A DNA stretch of 5,757 nucleotides from Sutterellaceae bacterium (GTDB taxonomy: Bacteria > Pseudomonadota > Gammaproteobacteria > Burkholderiales > Burkholderiaceae_F), in assembly GCA_030531135.1 (NCBI GenBank), contig JAUNOJ010000119.1, forward strand, positions 1 to 5,757, written 5' to 3'. Below are positions 1-5,757 of the stretch, piece by piece. Below the pieces are notes generated by a model that did not search any database, was not told where the DNA came from, and saw only the letters and a program-made list of their open reading frames with translations. The translations under genes were made by a program, and so were the position numbers. Every line of letters begins with the position of its first letter. Positions within the stretch are counted from its first letter, which is position 1.

Positions 1-83
1 AGGCGGTCATGACCGGCCTGATGCTGACGCTCTGCGAGCTGCGGGACGACTATCCTGATTATATCGAAGTTTTGGAGGTGTAA
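1..83 (+). CDS. prp: Prp-like ribosomal-processing cysteine protease, C-terminal fragment
   Basis: Only the last 26 codons are visible, in the frame starting at base 3 and ending at TAA 81-83; the gene begins left of the window. The peptide contains VMTGLMLTLCELRDDYPDYI. Its pattern (an amphipathic helix, then an acidic Asp-Tyr stretch) matches the C-terminus of Prp/YsxB as I recall it from Bacillus and Staphylococcus, and does not resemble the end of ribosomal protein L21. Prp is a cysteine protease that removes the N-terminal extension of ribosomal protein L27, and in Firmicutes it is encoded between rplU and rpmA. The catalytic His and Cys lie outside the window, so activity cannot be judged. 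The neighbouring rpmA carries exactly the kind of extension Prp cleaves, which strongly supports the call. Leu codons here are CTG, CTG, CTC, CTG, TTG, unlike the TTG-dominated obgE. A different small protein with a similar C-terminal helix remains possible. Confidence 0.72.
   Translation, partial: AVMTGLMLTLCELRDDYPDYIEVLEV
74..80 (+). promoter_or_regulatory. Shine-Dalgarno of rpmA, inside the prp 3' end
   Basis: GGAGGTG forms the last codons of the upstream gene and lies 6 bases before ATG 87. This near-perfect spacing selects ATG 87 over the internal ATG at 96 (15 bases away), so the N-terminal extension of L27 is very probably translated. The placement also suggests translational coupling of the two genes. 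Confidence 0.75.
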
Positions 84-86
84 CAA

Positions 87-374
87 ATGCTGAAAATGAG
101 TTTCCAGTTCTTCGCACATAAGAAAGGCGGCGGCTCCACCCGCAACGGTCGTGATTCCAAGGCGAAGCGCCTTGGTGTGAAGGTTTTCGGCAACGCGGTC
201 ATCAACGCCGGCGGCATCATCGTTCGTCAGCGCGGCACGAAGTTCCACGCCGGTGACAATGTCGGCATGGGCCGTGACCACACGCTCTTTGCAAAGATTG
301 ACGGCATGGTGTCCTTCGAAGTCAAGGGTCCCAAGAACAATCAGTTCGTGAAGGTTGTTCCGGTTGCCGGTTAA
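87..374 (+). CDS. rpmA: 50S ribosomal protein L27 (bL27) with cleavable-type N-terminal extension
   Basis: bL27 is a large-subunit protein whose flexible N-terminal tail reaches the peptidyl transferase centre. The 95-residue product shows the family signature: [21 protein letters not shown] at residues 10-30, then [15 protein letters not shown] and [12 protein letters not shown]. The proteobacterial form normally starts MAHKK; here nine extra residues, MLKMSFQFF, precede AHKK. This matches the Firmicutes pre-L27 layout (S. aureus MLKLNLQFF before ASKKG), where Prp cuts after the second Phe. Cutting there would leave 86 residues, the usual mature length. The body ([30 protein letters not shown] near the end) looks proteobacterial, specifically beta-like. 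The gene follows the prp-like ORF by three bases, so the two are probably one operon with rplU upstream, and it is followed by a terminator. Identity is certain; processing is inferred. Confidence 0.97.
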   Translation: MLKMSFQFFAHKKGGGSTRNGRDSKAKRLGVKVFGNAVINAGGIIVRQRGTKFHAGDNVGMGRDHTLFAKIDGMVSFEVKGPKNNQFVKVVPVAG

Positions 375-424
375 TCTTTGAGCTTTTCCCGTATTTCGGG
401 TGAATTCAAAGGCAAAAAAATACG

Positions 425-460
425 AAAGCCCTGACGGGAAAATTTCCGTGCAGGGCTTTT
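425..460 (+). terminator. Rho-independent terminator after rpmA
   Basis: A perfect 9-bp outer stem (AAAGCCCTG at 425-433 with CAGGGCTTT at 451-459) encloses an inner ACGG/CCGT pairing with small bulges, and ends in TTTT. It lies 51 bases after the rpmA stop and would close the ribosomal-protein operon, leaving obgE to its own promoter or to readthrough. Confidence 0.75.
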
Positions 461-497
461 GCGTGTTTGTCTGTTTCGAATCATTCGGGTTGCGTTG

Positions 498-506
498 TGG
501 CACAAT
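498..506 (+). promoter_or_regulatory. Possible extended -10 promoter for obgE
   Basis: TGGCACAAT fits an extended -10 element (TGn plus four of six matches to TATAAT) in the short gap between the rpmA terminator and obgE. Transcription would start near 513, giving a leader of about 28 bases. No good -35 box stands at 17 bases. TTGCGT (490-495) with GATAGA (512-517) is an alternative pair. This is a weak call resting on position and partial consensus only. Confidence 0.25.
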
Positions 507-516
507 AGCCCGATAG

Positions 517-1647
<1,131 letters not shown>

Positions 1648-1653
1648 AAACAA

Positions 1654-1697
1654 ACGGCCGAGGTTTCTATTATGAGATCGTCGGCCGTTTTGTTTTT
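1654..1697 (+). terminator. Terminator or attenuator hairpin between obgE and proB
   Basis: ACGGCCGA (1654-1661) pairs perfectly with TCGGCCGT (1681-1688) around a 19-base loop. The stem can extend through A/T pairs with one bulge (AAAACAA against TTTTGTTTT). A T-rich run, interrupted by one G, ends at 1697. It begins 6 bases after the obgE stop and ends 18 bases before the proB start. There is no room for a promoter between it and proB, so proB must rely on readthrough or on a promoter within obgE. Partial termination or attenuation is therefore plausible. Confidence 0.62.
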
Positions 1698-1715
1698 GGC
1701 AAAAAGGAGATTTTT

Positions 1716-2843
1716 ATGGCTGTCAGTGCAGTCAAAAATGCCAAACGCGTAGTCGTAAAGGTGGGTAGCGCCCTTGTCACCAATGACGGTCGCGGTTTGG
1801 ACGAAGAAGCCATCGTTCGTTGGGCGAGCCAAATCGCCGCCTTGCAAAAGTCCGGAAAAGAAGTGATTTTGGTGAGTTCCGGGGCTGTTGCCGAAGGCGT
1901 TTTGCGTCTCGGTTGGGATAAGCGCCCCAGTCGCGTGTCTCAGCTTCAGGCGGCCGCCGCTGTCGGGCAAATGGGCTTGGTGCAAGCGTACGAAACGCAC
2001 TTTTCCGAGCACGGCATCAAGACGGCGCAGATTCTTTTAACGCATGCCGACCTTTCCAACCGCGAGCGCTATCTCAATGCCAGAGAAACCTTGATCGAAT
2101 TGCTCGCTTTGGGCGTCGTGCCGATTATCAATGAAAACGACACGGTCGTGACCGATGAAATCAAGGTAGGCGACAACGATACGCTGGGTGCATTGGTCAC
2201 CAACCTCGTCGAAGCCGACGTTTTGATCATTTTGACGGATCAGCGGGGGCTTTATACGGCAGATCCCCGCAAGGATCCGAACGCAACTTTTGTGAGCGCA
2301 GCAACGGCCGGCGATCCCGCATTGGAAAAAATGGCCGGCGGCGCGGCAAGTACGCTTTCAAAGGGGGGCATGATCACCAAAATTCTGGCTGCCAAAAGAG
2401 CGCAAAGAAGCGGTGCAACCACTGTGATTGCTTCCGGGCGAGAGGCCGACGTATTGATTCGCTTGGCTCAGGGAGAAATGATCGGTACGCAACTCAATGC
2501 CGTTTATGCGCCTTTGCATGCCCGAGAAAAATGGATTGTCGATCAACTGCGCCCGGAAGGCATGTTGCATTTGGATGCCGGAGCAGCGCACTCGTTGCTG
2601 AAAAACAAAACAAGCCTTTTGCCGGTGGGGGTCAAGACGGTGACCGGGGACTTTGTTCGCGGCGATTTGGTGGGGTGCATCGCGCCCGACGGCACCGAAA
2701 TTGCACGCGGCTTGGTCAATTATGCATCTTCGGAACTGCGCCTGATCAAAGGATTGCATACCGAGGAAATTCACAAGGTCTTGGGCTTTGAAAACCAACC
2801 TGAGGCGATTCACCGAGATAACTTGGTGATGTTAGTCAAGTAA
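1716..2843 (+). CDS. proB: Glutamate 5-kinase, first step of proline biosynthesis
   Basis: ProB phosphorylates L-glutamate with ATP to give glutamyl 5-phosphate, which ProA then reduces on the way to proline; it acts in the cytoplasm. The 375-residue product carries the amino-acid kinase domain: [10 protein letters not shown] at 13-22, VSSGAVAEG 53-61, INENDTV 138-144, [10 protein letters not shown] 152-161, [13 protein letters not shown] 173-185 and [13 protein letters not shown] 217-229. A C-terminal PUA domain spans about 275-365 ([15 protein letters not shown] in its middle). Length and two-domain layout agree with E. coli ProB (367 residues), which is feedback-inhibited by proline. ATG 1716 follows AAGGAG (1704-1709) by 6 bases. 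The gene lies downstream of obgE as in many betaproteobacteria, but proA is not adjacent; the next gene is convergent. Nothing looks damaged. Confidence 0.97.
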   Translation: MAVSAVKNAKRVVVKVGSALVTNDGRGLDEEAIVRWASQIAALQKSGKEVILVSSGAVAEGVLRLGWDKRPSRVSQLQAAAAVGQMGLVQAYETHFSEHGIKTAQILLTHADLSNRERYLNARETLIELLALGVVPIINENDTVVTDEIKVGDNDTLGALVTNLVEADVLIILTDQRGLYTADPRKDPNATFVSAATAGDPALEKMAGGAASTLSKGGMITKILAAKRAQRSGATTVIASGREADVLIRLAQGEMIGTQLNAVYAPLHAREKWIVDQLRPEGMLHLDAGAAHSLLKNKTSLLPVGVKTVTGDFVRGDLVGCIAPDGTEIARGLVNYASSELRLIKGLHTEEIHKVLGFENQPEAIHRDNLVMLVK

Positions 2844-2847
2844 AAAG

Positions 2848-2876
2848 AAAAGGCGCCGAAATTTCGACGCCTTTTT
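2848..2876. terminator. Bidirectional terminator between convergent proB and trmL
   Basis: AAAAGGCG (2848-2855) pairs with CGCCTTTT (2868-2875), and the inner CGAAA/TTTCG extends the hairpin past a single C-A mismatch. T-runs follow on both strands (CTTTTT on plus; CTTTTCTTTTT on minus). It starts 4 bases after the proB stop and ends 1 base from the trmL stop codon, so one hairpin can end transcripts from both directions. Confidence 0.78.
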
Positions 2877-2877
2877 G

Positions 2878-3348
2878 TTAAATGCCGCCTTTGTAGCCGT
2901 TTTGGCGCCAAGCCTCATAGACCGTGACGGCAACGGCGTTACTTAAGTTCAAAGAGCGGTTCTCGGGCATCATCGGCAGACGAATGCGCTGCGAGACCGG
3001 AAAGCTTTCGCGAATGGCCTCGGGCAGGCCGTGGCCTTCGCTGCCGAACACCAACCAGTCGCCCGGTTGGAATTGCATGGTGGAAAAGACGCTGCTGCCC
3101 TTGGTGGTCATGGCAAACATGCGCTCGCCGTCGGGTTTTTCTTCTTGCAGAAAACTTTCCCAGTCGGGATAGGTTTTCATGGTGGTGAATTCATGATAGT
3201 CGAGTCCGGCACGGATCAGGTGCTTGTCGTCGACACAAAAGCCCAAAGGTTCGATCAAATGCAACGTGCAGCCGGTATTGGCGCACAGGCGAATGGCATT
3301 ACCCGTATTGGGCGGGATTTCCGGATGAACAAGAACAACGTGAAACAT
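2878..3348 (-). CDS. trmL: tRNA (cytidine(34)/5-cmnm-uridine(34)-2'-O)-methyltransferase
   Basis: TrmL is a SPOUT-class enzyme that uses S-adenosylmethionine to 2'-O-methylate the wobble base of tRNA-Leu isoacceptors, which helps decoding. The 156-residue product (E. coli TrmL has 157) shows all the family motifs: [19 protein letters not shown] at 8-26, LDYHEF 49-54, [10 protein letters not shown] 100-109, and IRLPMM with [18 protein letters not shown] at 122-149, which builds the trefoil-knot cofactor site. The short length and lack of an extra RNA-binding domain separate it from TrmH and RlmB. ATG 3348 fits the family N-terminus, but the 19 bases before it hold no Shine-Dalgarno sequence. 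It follows rpoH by 19 bases with no terminator between, so co-transcription and perhaps translational coupling are likely. The transcript would end at the hairpin 2848-2876. Confidence 0.94.
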   Translation of the reverse strand: MFHVVLVHPEIPPNTGNAIRLCANTGCTLHLIEPLGFCVDDKHLIRAGLDYHEFTTMKTYPDWESFLQEEKPDGERMFAMTTKGSSVFSTMQFQPGDWLVFGSEGHGLPEAIRESFPVSQRIRLPMMPENRSLNLSNAVAVTVYEAWRQNGYKGGI

Positions 3349-3367
3349 AGCAAAAGCAAAAATTAAA

Positions 3368-4402
3368 TCAGTCTTCCAAAGCGTCTTTTTGACTCAAAAG
3401 CGCTTCGCGCATTTTAGCAATTGCTTTCTTTTCGATTTGGCGCACGCGCTCGGCCGAAACGCCGAGTTCGGCAGCCAGCTCCTGAAGTGTCAGCGGTTTT
3501 TCCGTGCCGTCGTAGGTTTCGTTGAGCCAACGGGCTTGAATCACGCGGCGAGAGCGCTCGTCGAGCGATGCAATGGCGTTGCGCAATCCCTCGTTGGCAA
3601 GTTTGGCCTTGTCTTTTTCCTGCAGTTGAATTTGCGGCTCTTGGCTTTCGTCGGAGAGCCAATCGATAGGCGCCATGGATTGGCCATCGTCGTCATCGGT
3701 ACCATAACGATAGTCGATGGAAGTGTCTCCGCCCGACATGCGCGTTTCCATCTCTCGCACTTCTTCAGGCTTGACATCCAATCGATTGGCGATGGAAAGC
3801 GCCTGATCGCCCGTGAGCGTCTTGTCGCTGTCTTTCATCTGACGCAAGTTGAAAAAGAGCTTGCGCTGATTTTTCGTTGTCGCCAATTTCACCAAGCGCC
3901 AGTTGCGCACGATATATTCTTGAATTTCCGAGCGGATCCAGTGCACGGAAAAAGTCATTAGGCGCACGCCGCGATCGGGGTCGTAGTGCTTAATGGCTTT
4001 CATCAAACCGACATTGCCTTCCTGAATCAAGTCGGCAAAGGGAAGTCCGTATCCCAAATAGCCGCGTGCTACGGAAATGACCAAACGCAAGTGACTCAAA
4101 ATTAGGCGTTGCGCAGCTTGTAAATCGCCATGATCGCGCAATTGAAGGGCTAACGATCGTTCTTCTTCCACTGAGAGAATCGGCGCGGCATTGGCAGCTC
4201 GAATAAACGCTTCCAAGTCGCCGAGTTGCGGAATGACGGCAGGAACATTGGCTTTCTGATAGGGCACCAGTGCACCGGCGCCGCGACTGCGAATGTCGAT
4301 TGCCGAAGAGTGCAAAGACGACGAGCCGTCGATATCCTCAGGCATCGGTTCGATATCGTCGGCATCAATGTCAATGACTTCAAAATCGTCGTCTTTTCTC
4401 AT
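3368..4402 (-). CDS. rpoH: RNA polymerase sigma factor RpoH (sigma-32, heat shock)
   Basis: RpoH directs RNA polymerase to promoters of chaperone and protease genes during heat shock. The 344-residue product has sigma region 2 at about 96-172, with [21 protein letters not shown] and the -10 recognition segment [14 protein letters not shown]. The diagnostic RpoH box [10 protein letters not shown] follows at 178-187, and region 4 at about 279-333 holds the helix-turn-helix [21 protein letters not shown]. The RpoH box separates it from RpoD, RpoS and other sigma-70 proteins. It is longer than the proteins I recall (about 285-315): residues 1-45 form an acidic, low-complexity extension beginning [19 protein letters not shown] 4402 is the first ATG in frame; I saw no ATG, GTG or TTG in frame upstream to about 4500, and no Shine-Dalgarno, as TTACTCC directly precedes it. 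The true start is therefore less certain than the identity. It follows ftsE-ftsX as in many proteobacteria, with trmL downstream. Confidence 0.95.
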   Translation of the reverse strand: MRKDDDFEVIDIDADDIEPMPEDIDGSSSLHSSAIDIRSRGAGALVPYQKANVPAVIPQLGDLEAFIRAANAAPILSVEEERSLALQLRDHGDLQAAQRLILSHLRLVISVARGYLGYGLPFADLIQEGNVGLMKAIKHYDPDRGVRLMTFSVHWIRSEIQEYIVRNWRLVKLATTKNQRKLFFNLRQMKDSDKTLTGDQALSIANRLDVKPEEVREMETRMSGGDTSIDYRYGTDDDDGQSMAPIDWLSDESQEPQIQLQEKDKAKLANEGLRNAIASLDERSRRVIQARWLNETYDGTEKPLTLQELAAELGVSAERVRQIEKKAIAKMREALLSQKDALED

Positions 4403-4457
4403 GGAGTAACAAAATTCTTTGAAAACGTCTTGAGGGCGTTCGTTAATCGGTTCGGGA

Positions 4458-4463
4458 ATTATG
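4458..4463 (-). promoter_or_regulatory. Candidate -10 box for rpoH
   Basis: On the minus strand CATAAT matches five of six bases of TATAAT and lies 55 bases upstream of the rpoH ATG. No convincing -35 box is found at 16-18 bases; that interval falls in the loop of the inverted repeat at 4468-4497 (CTTTTC at 17 bases). An activator-dependent or alternative-sigma promoter is possible. Support is consensus and position only. Confidence 0.25.
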
Positions 4464-4467
4464 CTAA

Positions 4468-4497
4468 CACCGGTACGTTGGAAAAGTCGTACCGGTG
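4468..4497. repeat. Perfect 10-bp inverted repeat between ftsX and rpoH
   Basis: CACCGGTACG (4468-4477) and CGTACCGGTG (4488-4497) are exact reverse complements around a 10-base loop, TTGGAAAAGT. Each arm also contains the self-palindrome ACCGGT. On the minus strand no T-run follows the stem, so it is a poor intrinsic terminator for ftsX. On the plus strand a T-run comes 8 bases later, but no plus-strand gene ends here. It may be an operator, an mRNA structure in the ftsX-rpoH transcript, or a processing or stability hairpin. The repeat itself is certain; its role is not known. Confidence 0.8.
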
Positions 4498-4531
4498 ATC
4501 GATGCTTTTTTGTGTCGATATGTTTTTCAGT

Positions 4532-5440
4532 TTAACCGCGAGACTTTTGTACGCGAGTGATGGCGTCGGAAGCCGCAAGATAACTGACTGCCCAACCTAA
4601 CAACCCGCTCGCTACGACGTAGAGGATGTTCCAGTCATATTCGGGCATTTTGAGCGTGACGGAAACGTTATACAAGGACAAGAAGTTGGCGACGGGTTTT
4701 TGTAACAGATCGAGTCCCAACTGAGTCAATCCCAAAGAGATCAATGCAGCCAGAAGCAAAGTCAAAGCACCTCTCCACAAGTAGGGACGTTTGATAAACG
4801 AGGGCGTTGCTCCGAAGAGGTACAAGGCGCGAATTTCGTCTTTTTGTGCGCCGGTGGTCAGTCGAACAGAAGTAAAAATCACTAAGAAAACCAAAAGGCC
4901 GACAATGGATCCCAGTAACACAAGGGTGATGGTTAGGGCGCTGTTGAGTGCACCGAGGTAACTTGCCCATTGGTCGTCGTAGGCAACAGAGTCGACCGAT
5001 TTGATCTTGCGGAAGGTTTCTACCGTCTGAGCCAACTCCTGGCTCGAAACATTGGATGCGACCGTCGCAATGATGATGTCGGGCAGAGGATTGGCTACGT
5101 TTTTGTCGGTTTTCAATCCCAGACTGTCGTTGACCATGGCTAACGCATCCTTTTTATCCATGATGCGCACGGAGTTGATGATATTGTTTTTGGCAATTTC
5201 ATCGGCAATGGTGCGTACGGTCTGAGATCCTGCCGCTCTGTCGGCAAAAATGGTGATTTCCGTATGTGTCGGCACATCAAAGACTTGGCCGGATAAAGAC
5301 AGTGCCAAGGACGTCAGGAAAAAGGGAATAGTCATTGCAAGGCTTGCCAGAGACAATGCCATCAAAAAAAGCCCTTTTTGATGAACAATGGCATGCGTGG
5401 TTTGCTTCAATGCCCAAATGCGACTGGTTAGGATGCTCAT
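4532..5440 (-). CDS. ftsX: Cell division protein FtsX (permease-like subunit of FtsEX)
   Basis: FtsX is the inner-membrane half of the FtsEX complex at the division septum, where ATP use by FtsE is passed across the membrane to activate peptidoglycan hydrolases. The 302-residue product has the family topology: cytoplasmic N-terminus, TM1 about 24-48, a periplasmic domain about 50-167, TM2 about 168-192, TM3 about 223-245 and TM4 about 270-290. The conserved cytoplasmic loop DEIRALYLFGATPSFIKRPY (201-220) precedes TM3. ATG 5440 overlaps the ftsE stop as ATGA (5437-5440) and is preceded by GGAG at 5449-5452 with 8 bases of spacing. The frame stays open further upstream inside ftsE, but that longer version would begin with non-homologous sequence and is rejected. 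Tight overlap with ftsE implies translational coupling. No clear terminator separates it from rpoH 129 bases downstream. Confidence 0.95.
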   Translation of the reverse strand: MSILTSRIWALKQTTHAIVHQKGLFLMALSLASLAMTIPFFLTSLALSLSGQVFDVPTHTEITIFADRAAGSQTVRTIADEIAKNNIINSVRIMDKKDALAMVNDSLGLKTDKNVANPLPDIIIATVASNVSSQELAQTVETFRKIKSVDSVAYDDQWASYLGALNSALTITLVLLGSIVGLLVFLVIFTSVRLTTGAQKDEIRALYLFGATPSFIKRPYLWRGALTLLLAALISLGLTQLGLDLLQKPVANFLSLYNVSVTLKMPEYDWNILYVVASGLLGWAVSYLAASDAITRVQKSRG

Positions 5441-5757
5441 TGATTTTGCTCCGCGGGACCTGCCAGGTGAATGCGTCGGCAGGCAACCTTCTCGGGGAAC
5501 AGGTCCAAATGACTGGCCACAATCACCGAGGTGCCCCAAAGCGATACGTTCCCCAAAAGATTCATCAGATGCTGTCCGTTGGTGCCGTCCAAGTGCGCAC
5601 AAGGTTCGTCGGCCAAGACCACGGCCGGTTGGTTGACGATAGCGCGCGCCAAACAGGCAATTTGTTTTTGGCCGGCCGACAGTCCCGAAGGGCACAAATG
5701 CGCCAGATCTTGAATACCGCAATTATTTAATGCCGTCATGGCGCGAGCCTTGGCTTC
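5437..5757 (-). CDS. ftsE: Cell division ATP-binding protein FtsE, C-terminal part
   Basis: The last 106 residues are visible; the N-terminus with the Walker A motif lies beyond base 5757. FtsE is the cytoplasmic ABC ATPase that partners FtsX at the divisome. Visible elements are an ABC signature-like GLSAGQKQIACLARAIV, Walker B AVVLADEP with its catalytic Glu, a D-loop region CAHLDG, and the H-loop His in VIVASHLD. These positions are unusual: FtsE normally reads LSGGEQQR, DEPTGNLD and THD. The signature's second Gly is Ala, the usual trailing Arg is Ile, and the Asp after the H-loop His is Leu. Walker B and the His are intact, so ATPase activity is still plausible. The ATGA overlap with ftsX fixes the assignment; without that neighbour the sequence alone would say only ABC transporter ATPase. 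Confidence 0.9.
   Translation of the reverse strand, partial: EAKARAMTALNNCGIQDLAHLCPSGLSAGQKQIACLARAIVNQPAVVLADEPCAHLDGTNGQHLMNLLGNVSLWGTSVIVASHLDLFPEKVACRRIHLAGPAEQNQ

Noticed and set aside
1..83. The upstream fragment as the end of rplU (L21), the usual neighbour of rpmA in betaproteobacteria
   Set aside because: The C-terminal residues do not resemble the basic L21 end; they are acidic and match the Prp C-terminal helix instead.
96..98. ATG 96 as the rpmA start, giving a shorter leader (MSFQFF)
   Set aside because: The GGAGGTG at 74-80 is ideally spaced for ATG 87 and 15 bases from ATG 96; the full MLK start also matches the known precursor form.
4468..4510. The ftsX-rpoH inverted repeat as a plus-strand intrinsic terminator
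   Set aside because: The T-run starts 8 bases after the stem, and no plus-strand gene lies upstream; the nearest one, proB, ends at 2843 with its own terminator.
5441..5722. An upstream in-frame extension of ftsX (396 codons in total)
   Set aside because: The extra residues lie wholly inside ftsE in another frame and do not resemble FtsX. ATG 5440 has a Shine-Dalgarno and an ATGA overlap with the ftsE stop.

Overview
The window reads as a chromosomal housekeeping region of a betaproteobacterium, probably of the order Burkholderiales. The evidence is the gene order rpmA-obgE-proB, the order ftsE-ftsX-rpoH on the other strand, and proteins that resemble recalled betaproteobacterial Obg, RpoH (with an RpoH box) and TrmL sequences. 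Base composition looks close to even, and Leu is written mostly as TTG in the larger genes, which would suit a moderate-GC lineage such as Sutterellaceae. That family-level guess is from memory and was not tested.

Plus strand, 1-2843: the 3' end of a gene whose product resembles the C-terminus of the ribosomal-processing cysteine protease Prp, then rpmA (bL27), a terminator, obgE (ribosome-assembly GTPase), a second hairpin terminator or attenuator, and proB (glutamate 5-kinase). A compact bidirectional terminator at 2848-2876 separates this block from the convergent minus-strand block.

Minus strand, 5757 down to 2878: the C-terminal part of ftsE, ftsX overlapping it by ATGA, a 129-base gap with a perfect 10-bp inverted repeat and a candidate -10 box, rpoH (heat-shock sigma factor with an acidic N-terminal extension), and trmL (wobble-base tRNA 2'-O-methyltransferase) 19 bases after rpoH.

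The most striking signal is at the left edge. L27 starts with a nine-residue extension (MLKMSFQFF before AHKKGG) of the kind Firmicutes remove with Prp, and the ORF just upstream ends like Prp, yet the mature L27 body and all other genes look proteobacterial. This suggests a Firmicutes-type L27-processing module in a betaproteobacterium, with a chimeric rpmA. A second oddity is FtsE, whose ABC signature, D-loop and H-loop surroundings depart from the usual sequences. No RNA genes, insertion sequences, CRISPR arrays or attachment sites were seen.
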